Below are positions 4,848-10,714 of a DNA stretch of 10,714 bases, piece after piece. Source of the DNA: Thermoleophilaceae bacterium (GTDB lineage Bacteria; Actinomycetota; Thermoleophilia; Solirubrobacterales; Thermoleophilaceae); contig JACCTJ010000026.1 in NCBI GenBank assembly GCA_013812485.1, positions 1 through 10,714 of the forward strand, written 5' to 3'. Every line of letters starts with the position of its first letter. The first letter of the stretch is position 1. A program made the position numbers and the translations under genes. Under the pieces are notes generated by a model. The model saw only the letters and a list, made by a program, of their open reading frames with translations, was not told the DNA's origin and did no database searches.

Positions 4848-6527
4848 CTACATCGACTCGGGGGCCTCGACTCCGAGCAGGTCGAGGCACCGCGCGAGCG
4901 TCGCCTGGACCGACCGGCTGAGGGCGATCCGGAAGGCCTCGTCGCCGCCCTCCTCCTCGGCTCCGACCACGCGGCAGTCCCGGTAGAAGGCCGAGAAGCC
5001 CTGGGCGAGCTCGAGCGCGTAGGCGGTGAGCCGGTGCGGAGCGCGACGGACCGCGCTCGTGACGATCTCGGCGGGGAACTCGAGCAGGCTCCGGACGAGC
5101 GCGCGCTCGGAGGCGTGCAGTGGCGCCCCTCCCGCGGCGAGCTCGGCGCGGGCGGCCGCGCCCAGGCGCTCCTCGCCGGCGCGGCGAAGGATCGCCGCGA
5201 TCCGCGCGTGCGCGTACTGGACGTAGTAGACCGGGTTCTCCTGGGTCTGCTCGCGCGCGAGAGCCAGGTCGAGGTCGAGCGTAGTGTCGTGCGAGCGCTG
5301 GAGCAGGAACCAGCGCGCCGCGTCGAGGCCGATGTCGTCGATCAGCTCGTCGAGCGTCACGAACTCGCCCTCGCGCTTCGACATGGCCACGCGGCGCCCG
5401 CCCTCGGTCAGATTGACGAGCTGCATGATCAGCAGCTCGAGCCCGTCCGGCGCACCGCCGAGCGCCTGCCACGCGGCCTGCATCCGCGCCACGTGGCCGT
5501 GGTGGTCCGCTCCGAGCACGTCGATGACGCGGTCGGGCCCCCGGCTCAACTTGTCCGCGTGGTAGGCCACGTCGGCCGCGAAGTAGGTGAGCTCACCCGA
5601 GGAGCGGCGCAGCACCCGATCCTTGTCGTCGCCGAGGACGCTGGTGCGCAGCCACGTAGCCCCCTCGCTCGCGTAGACGTGCTCGCCGTCGGAGAGCAGC
5701 TCGAGCGCACGCTCGATGGCGCCGCCCGAATGCAGCGAGCGCTCGGAGAAGAAGCGGTCGAAGTGGACGCGAAAGCGCTCGAGGGTGGCGCGCACGGTCT
5801 CGAGCATGAGCTCGATCCCTCGCGCGGCCAGCTCGTCGGGATCGAGTTTCGCCGCGCCCGCGATGCGCGCGGCGAGCTCGCCCACGTAGGCGCCGTGGTA
5901 GCCGTCCTCAGGCGGCGCCTGCCCTCGCGCGCGGGCCGCGAGCGACTCGCCGAAGCGGCGGATCTGGCCGCCCGCGTCGTTGACGTAGTACTCGCGCTCG
6001 ACGGCATGCCCGGCGAAGGCGAGGATCCGGCACAGGCTGTCGCCGTAGGCGGCGTGGCGCGCCGCGGCCACGGTGAGCGGGCCCGTCGGGTTGGCGCTGA
6101 CGAACTCCACGAGCATGCGCTCGGCGTCGGTCCCCGCCACGCCCGAGCCGAAGTTGCGGCCGGCCTCGGCGACCGCGCTCAGGGCTGAGCGCCAGAAGCG
6201 GTCGGAGAGGAAGAGGTTGACGAATCCGGGGCCGGCGACCTCGTGGCGGTCGAGGTCGGGCCCGAGCCGACGCCCGAGCGCTTCCCCGAGGCGCTCGGCC
6301 ACGGCCCGCGGCTGTTCGTCGAGTCCCGCGGCGAGCAGGAGCGGGGCATTGGACGAGAAGTCGCCGAACTCGGGCCGCTTCGGACGGTCGAGGCGCAGCT
6401 CGACGGTCGCCGGGGCCCCGTGCAGCTCGGCGGCAGCCTCGGCCAGGGCGAGGCGGAGCCCGGCCAGGGGGTCGGCCCCAGTTGCTGGGGCGGGGGCGCT
6501 GGGAGGGGGTGGGTCGAGAGAGGCCAA
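4848..6527 (-). CDS. argS: Arginyl-tRNA synthetase with degenerate HIGH motif
   Basis: Charges tRNA-Arg with arginine in the cytoplasm. Seen in the 559 residues: the ArgS N-terminal domain (FGDFSSNAPLLLAAG, about 54-68), then the class I catalytic core VEFVSANPTGPL at about 140-151. The core continues with GDSLCRILAFAGH, REYYVNDAGGQI, LGADHHGHVARM (339-350) and the KMSKR equivalent AMSKREGEFVTLDEL at 381-395. The C-terminal DALR anticodon-binding domain contains YYVQYAHARIAAILRRA and APHRLTAYALELAQGFSAFY, and the protein ends LLGVEAPESM. The HIGH motif that usually reads like HLGHAR is TVAAAR (152-157), so both histidines are absent although everything around it is conserved. The start is uncertain: TTG 6527 is the best visible codon but has no clear ribosome-binding site, and CTG codons lie just upstream. 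rlmH precedes it by 60 bases on the same strand. Confidence 0.92.
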   Translation of the reverse strand: MASLDPPPPSAPAPATGADPLAGLRLALAEAAAELHGAPATVELRLDRPKRPEFGDFSSNAPLLLAAGLDEQPRAVAERLGEALGRRLGPDLDRHEVAGPGFVNLFLSDRFWRSALSAVAEAGRNFGSGVAGTDAERMLVEFVSANPTGPLTVAAARHAAYGDSLCRILAFAGHAVEREYYVNDAGGQIRRFGESLAARARGQAPPEDGYHGAYVGELAARIAGAAKLDPDELAARGIELMLETVRATLERFRVHFDRFFSERSLHSGGAIERALELLSDGEHVYASEGATWLRTSVLGDDKDRVLRRSSGELTYFAADVAYHADKLSRGPDRVIDVLGADHHGHVARMQAAWQALGGAPDGLELLIMQLVNLTEGGRRVAMSKREGEFVTLDELIDDIGLDAARWFLLQRSHDTTLDLDLALAREQTQENPVYYVQYAHARIAAILRRAGEERLGAAARAELAAGGAPLHASERALVRSLLEFPAEIVTSAVRRAPHRLTAYALELAQGFSAFYRDCRVVGAEEEGGDEAFRIALSRSVQATLARCLDLLGVEAPESM

Positions 6528-6587
6528 GGGCGGCAGTGCGTCACTCAGGAGGACGGCGCGGGGACGCCCCGGCGGCGGCGTACGCCC

Positions 6588-6995
6588 TCAGTAATGGTAT
6601 GGCTCGCCCGCCAGGATCTTGTGGCCGCGAAAAAGCTGCTCGAGCAGGACCACGCGGGCGAGCTGGTGTGGCAGGGTCATCGGTCCGAGTGACAGCCGCA
6701 GGTCGACGCCCTCGAGATCGAGCCCGCGCGGCCCCCCGATGACGAAGCAGAGGTCGCGGCCGGAGGCCCGTCGTTCTTCGAGAAAGCCGCTCAGCTCCTC
6801 CGAGGTGAACGACCGCCCGCGCGAATCGAGCAGGCACAGGAAGGCGCGCTCGGGCAGGCGCCGCTCGACCCGCTCCTCCTCGCGGACCTCGAGCAGCTCG
6901 ACCCGCGCATGGCGGCCGAGCAGCGTGCGGTAGTGCTGGACGTCGTCGGCGAAGGGCGGGCGCAAGCGCCCGACGGCGAGGACGATGATCCGCAT
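6588..6995 (-). CDS. rlmH: 23S rRNA (pseudouridine1915-N3)-methyltransferase RlmH
   Basis: SPOUT-family enzyme that methylates pseudouridine 1915 in helix 69 of 23S rRNA on assembled 70S ribosomes, using S-adenosylmethionine. Seen: 135 residues, slightly short of the usual 155-160. The N-terminal strand is MRIIVLAVGRLRPPF, then FVIGGPRGLDLEGVDLRLSL with the Gly-rich cofactor knot. TLPHQLARVVLLEQLFRGHK follows, and the end GEPYHY is the highly conserved RlmH tail. It starts 11 bases after the stop of the M48-type protease gene on the same strand, with no strong Shine-Dalgarno, so it is probably co-transcribed and coupled to it. argS follows 60 bases downstream. Confidence 0.93.
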   Translation of the reverse strand: MRIIVLAVGRLRPPFADDVQHYRTLLGRHARVELLEVREEERVERRLPERAFLCLLDSRGRSFTSEELSGFLEERRASGRDLCFVIGGPRGLDLEGVDLRLSLGPMTLPHQLARVVLLEQLFRGHKILAGEPYHY

Positions 6996-7006
6996 CGCCG
7001 CGGCGT

Positions 7007-8254
7007 CTAGCGCTCGCGGCCGAAGGCGAGGCCGAAGCCGATTCGCTCGACCGTCGTCGGGTGCGTACCGAGCAGGAGGTGCCAGGCCTCCGGCGGGTCG
7101 GGTTCGCTCACGTTGCTCACCGAGAGGCCGCGCTCGAGCCCGATGAACGCCTCCGGCTCCTCGGTGAGGCGCAGGGCGAAGCCGTCGGCGCGGGCCTCGA
7201 CCTCGCGCGAGAGTACGTTTCCGGCCGCCCCGACGGCGAAGGAGACGAGCGCCAGCGACAGCGCGATGGCGGGCAGGGCGGCCGGCGTCGCGGGCAGGCG
7301 CGCCTCACCGCCGTGGCCCCGGCCCTGGACGCGCTCCGCCAGCGCCTGGGCCAGGAACAGCGCCGCGGGCGACACGATGGCCAGCCACGCGAGTCCACGA
7401 AGCAGGTCGCGGCCCTCCACGTGGCCGAGCTCGTGCGCGACCACCGAGCGCACCTGATCGGGCGGAAAGCGCTCGAGCAGCGTGTCGTAGAGGACGACCC
7501 GCTTCGTCGACCCGAGCCCACCGACGTAGGCGTTGGCGCCCGTGGTGCGACGGCTCGCGTCGACGCGGAAGACCTCGCCGACCTCGACCCCGGCCCGCTC
7601 GGCGAGCTCGAGGACCTCCGTGCGCAGCTCGCCACGGGGCAGCGGGGTGAACCGGTTGAACAGCGGCTCGAGGACGAGCGGCGAGAGGAAGACGAAGCCG
7701 GCGCTGAGCGCCACGGCGATCACGCTGCCCGGGATCCACGCGCGGCGCGGGAAGCGGCGCACGAGGGCGAGGACACCGCCGGCGCCGGCGCCGGCGAACA
7801 CCGCTCCGACGGCGGTGGCCTTGCCCACGTCCCCGAGCCAGGCGCCCCACCCCTGGGTCGAGAGCCCGACCGCGACCGCGCGAGCGTGCCCGACCGCATC
7901 GAGCGGCAAAGTGGCCGCGACGAGCACGACCGAGATCGCCGCCCCAGCCGCCGCGCCGCCCCCGAGCGGCCGCCGACCCGCGGCCTCGAGCGCTCGCCGC
8001 ACCCGGCGGGGCGGGCGCAGAGCGAGAACGGCCAGAATTCCGCCGGAGACGACGAGGCCCGCCAGGCCGAGTGCACGCTGCGGCCCGCGGAACTCCCGCG
8101 CGCGCTCGAGCTCGGCCGGGCTGAAGTAGGCTTGGGGATCGACGGCGGCGGGCTCGATCAGGCCGGTCCGGGGGCGGAGGGCGAACGTCGCCAGGGCGGC
8201 GGCGGCGACCGTGGCGGCGACCGCGACCGGTAGGCGCAAGCGATGTCTCTCCAT
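7007..8254 (-). CDS. M48 family (Ste24/CAAX-protease-like) integral membrane zinc metalloprotease
   Basis: Membrane zinc protease; bacterial relatives are thought to act in membrane protein quality control, but the substrate here is unknown. Seen in the 415 residues: an N-terminal membrane segment (about 8-26), then YFSPAELERAREFR (43-56), typical of the Ste24 N-terminal region. Further hydrophobic segments lie at about 60-80, 102-125, 145-165 and 174-195. NAYVGGLGSTKRVVLYDTLL (241-260) comes next. The zinc site is HELGH at 274-278 with the third ligand Glu353 in SREVEARADGFALRL. Two hydrophobic segments lie between these (about 288-306 and 325-345), and LLGTHPTTVERI is near the end. Ste24 family enzymes show this same order. 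It is the first gene of the run towards rlmH and argS. Its first 12 bases overlap the divergent metallophosphoesterase start. Confidence 0.88.
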   Translation of the reverse strand: MERHRLRLPVAVAATVAAAALATFALRPRTGLIEPAAVDPQAYFSPAELERAREFRGPQRALGLAGLVVSGGILAVLALRPPRRVRRALEAAGRRPLGGGAAAGAAISVVLVAATLPLDAVGHARAVAVGLSTQGWGAWLGDVGKATAVGAVFAGAGAGGVLALVRRFPRRAWIPGSVIAVALSAGFVFLSPLVLEPLFNRFTPLPRGELRTEVLELAERAGVEVGEVFRVDASRRTTGANAYVGGLGSTKRVVLYDTLLERFPPDQVRSVVAHELGHVEGRDLLRGLAWLAIVSPAALFLAQALAERVQGRGHGGEARLPATPAALPAIALSLALVSFAVGAAGNVLSREVEARADGFALRLTEEPEAFIGLERGLSVSNVSEPDPPEAWHLLLGTHPTTVERIGFGLAFGRER

Positions 8255-9022
8255 CCCGACGACACTCTAGAACGCGACCGCGAAGGCCCTCGGCGGGTGG
8301 CCCTCCTCTCCGACGTTCACGCCAACCTGCCGGCTCTGCGCGCCGTCCTGGCCGACATCGACCGCACTCAGGTGGACGAGATCTGGTGCCTGGGCGACCT
8401 CGTCGGCTACGGGGCGCAGCCCGACGCGTGCGTCGCCCTGGCCGAGGAGCGCTGCCATCTCTGCCTGATCGGCAACCACGACCTGGCCGTGCTCGGCAAG
8501 CTCGACATCCGCGACTTCTCCGGCCTCGCGGCGGCGGCGGCCGAGTGGACGCGGGGACGCATCGGCGACAAGAGCCTCGACTTCCTGGCCGAGCTCGATC
8601 CCGAGGACACCTCGGGGGAAATCGGGCTCTTCCACGGCAGCCCGCGCAACCCGATCTGGGAGTACGTGCTGTCCGTGCCCCAGGCCGAGAGCTGCATGGA
8701 GGCGATGGAGGCCCGCGTCGGCGCCGTCGGCCACTCCCACGTAGCCCTCTGCTTCTGGCGGGAGAACGGCGGCGAGGCCGGCGGGCGCCAGGCTCCCGAG
8801 GCCACGGAGGTCGACCTGAGCCACGGGCGCTGGCTGCTCAACCCCGGCGCCGTGGGCCAGCCGCGCGACGGCGACCCTCGCGCCGCCTGGCTCCTGCTCG
8901 ACCTCGACCAGGACACGGCGACCTGGAAGCGGGTGGACTACCCGATCGCCGAGGCGGCCGACGCCATCCGCGTCGCGGGCCTTCCCCGCGCCCTCTCGGA
9001 TCGGCTCTTCCGGGGTCAGTGA
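8243..9022 (+). CDS. Calcineurin-like metallophosphoesterase (YfcE/MJ0936-type family)
   Basis: Cytoplasmic two-metal phosphoesterase; the family includes phosphodiesterases and nucleotide phosphatases, and the substrate cannot be told from sequence. Seen in the 259 residues: all metal motifs in order. These are SDVHANLPAL (Asp24, His26), CLGDLVGYG (Asp52), IGNHDLAVLG (Asn78, His79), LFHGSPRNP, and VGHSHVALCFW. LLNPGAVGQPRDGDPRAAWLLLD follows, the usual C-terminal signature of this group. There is no signal peptide. The start is uncertain: ATG 8243 lies inside the divergent protease's first codons, whereas GTG 8297 (Val19) would begin just before the first core strand. No convincing ribosome-binding site supports either. 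The next gene begins 14 bases after its stop. Confidence 0.85.
   Translation: MSLHPDDTLERDREGPRRVALLSDVHANLPALRAVLADIDRTQVDEIWCLGDLVGYGAQPDACVALAEERCHLCLIGNHDLAVLGKLDIRDFSGLAAAAAEWTRGRIGDKSLDFLAELDPEDTSGEIGLFHGSPRNPIWEYVLSVPQAESCMEAMEARVGAVGHSHVALCFWRENGGEAGGRQAPEATEVDLSHGRWLLNPGAVGQPRDGDPRAAWLLLDLDQDTATWKRVDYPIAEAADAIRVAGLPRALSDRLFRGQ
8264..8269 (-). promoter_or_regulatory. Putative -10 element (TAGAGT) of the M48 protease operon
   Basis: TAGAGT on the minus strand ends ten bases before ATG 8254, so the mRNA would have a leader of about three bases. No Shine-Dalgarno is present. The hexamer lies inside the divergent metallophosphoesterase gene if that starts at 8243. Confidence 0.4.
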
Positions 9023-9024
9023 TC

Positions 9025-9030
9025 TACGCT
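9025..9030 (+). promoter_or_regulatory. Putative -10 element (TACGCT) of the Pro/Gly-rich protein and kinase genes
   Basis: TACGCT begins three bases after the metallophosphoesterase stop and ends seven bases before ATG 9037. With the last T at -7, transcription would start exactly at the A of the ATG. This is the best-spaced leaderless candidate in the window. No Shine-Dalgarno is present. Confidence 0.45.
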
Positions 9031-9036
9031 CGCTCC

Positions 9037-9722
9037 ATGCGTCGCTTCTCTTCCCCGCGCGCGCGGCGGCCCGCTGTGACCGTCGCGCTGGCGCTCGCGG
9101 GGATCGCCGTGGCCGGGGTCGGCTGCGGCGCGGACGAGGGTCGGCCGATCCCGGCCAGCTCGGCGCAGGACATCGTGGCGCGGCTCGACGAGGTCGAGCG
9201 CCGCGTCGATGCGCGCGAGTGCAAAGACGTGCGGGAGGAATCGCTGCCCGCGATCGAGCGGGAGATCGACGACCTGCCCTCCAACGTTGACGCGGACGTG
9301 CGCACCACGCTCGCGGACGGCCTCGGGCGCCTCGACGAGCTGATCGAGGCGGAGTGCGTGGAGCCGCCGAAGGCGGCGCCGCTAGAGCCGACCCCGGAGC
9401 CCGAACCCGTGCCGCAGCCCGACCCCATCCCCACGCCGGAGCCCGAGCCCGAGCCCGAGCCGACGGAGCCCACCGTTCCGACGGCACCCGACCCGGGCGG
9501 CGACGGAGGCGACGATGGCGGAGGAGGCGGTGGCGGGAGCGACGGAGGCGGCGGAGAAAACGGCGGTGGGGGCGGGAGCGACGGAGGCGGCGGAGAAAAC
9601 GGCGGTGGGGGCGGCAGCGACGGAGACGACGGCGGCGGCAAGTCGGGCGCTGTGCCGCCCGGCGGCGGCGGGACCCGCCCCACCGAAGGGACCGCCCCGG
9701 GTGCCACCCGGGAGACGCCCGC

Positions 9723-9726
<4 letters not shown>
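9037..9726 (+). CDS. Putative exported, Pro-Glu and Gly-rich repeat protein (possible lipoprotein)
   Basis: I do not recognise a family. Seen in the 229 residues: a Lys-free, Arg-rich N-terminus and a hydrophobic segment (12-29) ending AVAGVGC, so Cys30 could be lipidated, although Gly at -3 makes the lipobox imperfect. Next comes a small helical, acidic domain (about 40-108) with two cysteines (62 and 107) that could form a disulfide. A Pro-Glu segment with PEPEPEP runs (about 116-152) is followed by four tandem 13-residue Gly-rich units (154-205). Pro-rich and Gly-rich stretches of this kind suggest a wall-spanning extension. The ATG at 9037 was chosen because it starts directly at the signal sequence behind a TACGCT box. 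The kinase gene overlaps its stop by four bases (GTGA), so the two probably act together. Confidence 0.7.
9496..9651 (+). repeat. Tandem 39-bp repeats inside the Gly-rich region
   Basis: Units begin at 9496, 9535, 9574 and 9613, each 39 bases. The second and third are near identical and encode GSDGGGGENGGGG; the first and fourth are degenerate (the fourth ends in KSGA). The number of units is a multiple-of-three change and could vary between strains by slippage without breaking the reading frame. Confidence 0.8.

Positions 9727-10714
<988 letters not shown>

Noticed and set aside
4785..6188. Long plus-strand open frame (467 codons) opposite argS
   Set aside because: Complementary-strand shadow of a GC-rich gene; the translation is repetitive in Arg, Val, Asp and Leu and argS is unambiguous on the other strand.
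7061..8233. Long plus-strand open frame (390 codons) opposite the M48 protease
   Set aside because: Antisense shadow; low-complexity Arg/Glu/Gly translation with no domain, against a clear HELGH protease.
9496..9651. CRISPR-like repeat array
   Set aside because: Units are contiguous with no spacers and lie inside a coding frame.

Overview
The window comes from a very GC-rich bacterium whose chromosomal genes almost always end codons in G or C. Gene content, several start codons sitting directly behind a TANNNT hexamer (leaderless-type promoters), a PknB-like Ser/Thr kinase and an unusual arginyl-tRNA synthetase point to Actinomycetota. A deep lineage such as Thermoleophilia (Solirubrobacterales or relatives) is my best guess; this is inferred from style and was not tested.

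Positions 1 to about 2002 look like the end of an integrated mobile element. Four genes on the minus strand run away from a tRNA: a ribbon-helix-helix regulator (1617-1829), an unrecognised 258-residue protein (854-1630), a 23-residue ORF (786-857), and a CHC2 zinc finger/TOPRIM primase that leaves the window (789 to beyond 1). Adjacent genes overlap by 14, 4 and 4 bases, so they are probably one translationally coupled operon. The 1830-2147 interval holds no protein gene. It contains the regulator's promoter, direct repeats, a strong 46-nt two-stem hairpin, the 5' half only of tRNA-Gly(CCC), and the promoters of that tRNA and of the next chromosomal gene.

From 2148 rightward the content is chromosomal. 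A cytochrome c maturation group comes first on the plus strand: a TlpA/ResA/CcmG-type thioredoxin (2148-2702), a CcmH-type protein (2699-3208) and a CcdA-type membrane protein (3299-4042). Together they would pass reductant across the membrane to apocytochrome c cysteines. Convergent to them is an HD-GYP-like phosphohydrolase (4078-4695, minus). Behind it on the minus strand, in transcription order, are an M48/Ste24-like membrane protease (8254-7007), the 23S rRNA methyltransferase RlmH (6995-6588) and arginyl-tRNA synthetase (6527-4848).

Divergent from the protease, and overlapping its start, a plus-strand group begins: a calcineurin-like metallophosphoesterase (8243-9022), a putative secreted or lipid-anchored Pro-Glu/Gly-rich protein (9037-9726), and a PknB-type Ser/Thr kinase overlapping it by 4 bases (9723 to beyond the window end).

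The points most worth checking are the half tRNA-Gly at the element junction with its hairpin, the degenerate HIGH motif of ArgS, the lost metal-ligand Asp of the HD-GYP protein, and the repeated TANNNT-to-start spacing. I found no convincing evidence of a wholly new defence or biosynthetic system here.
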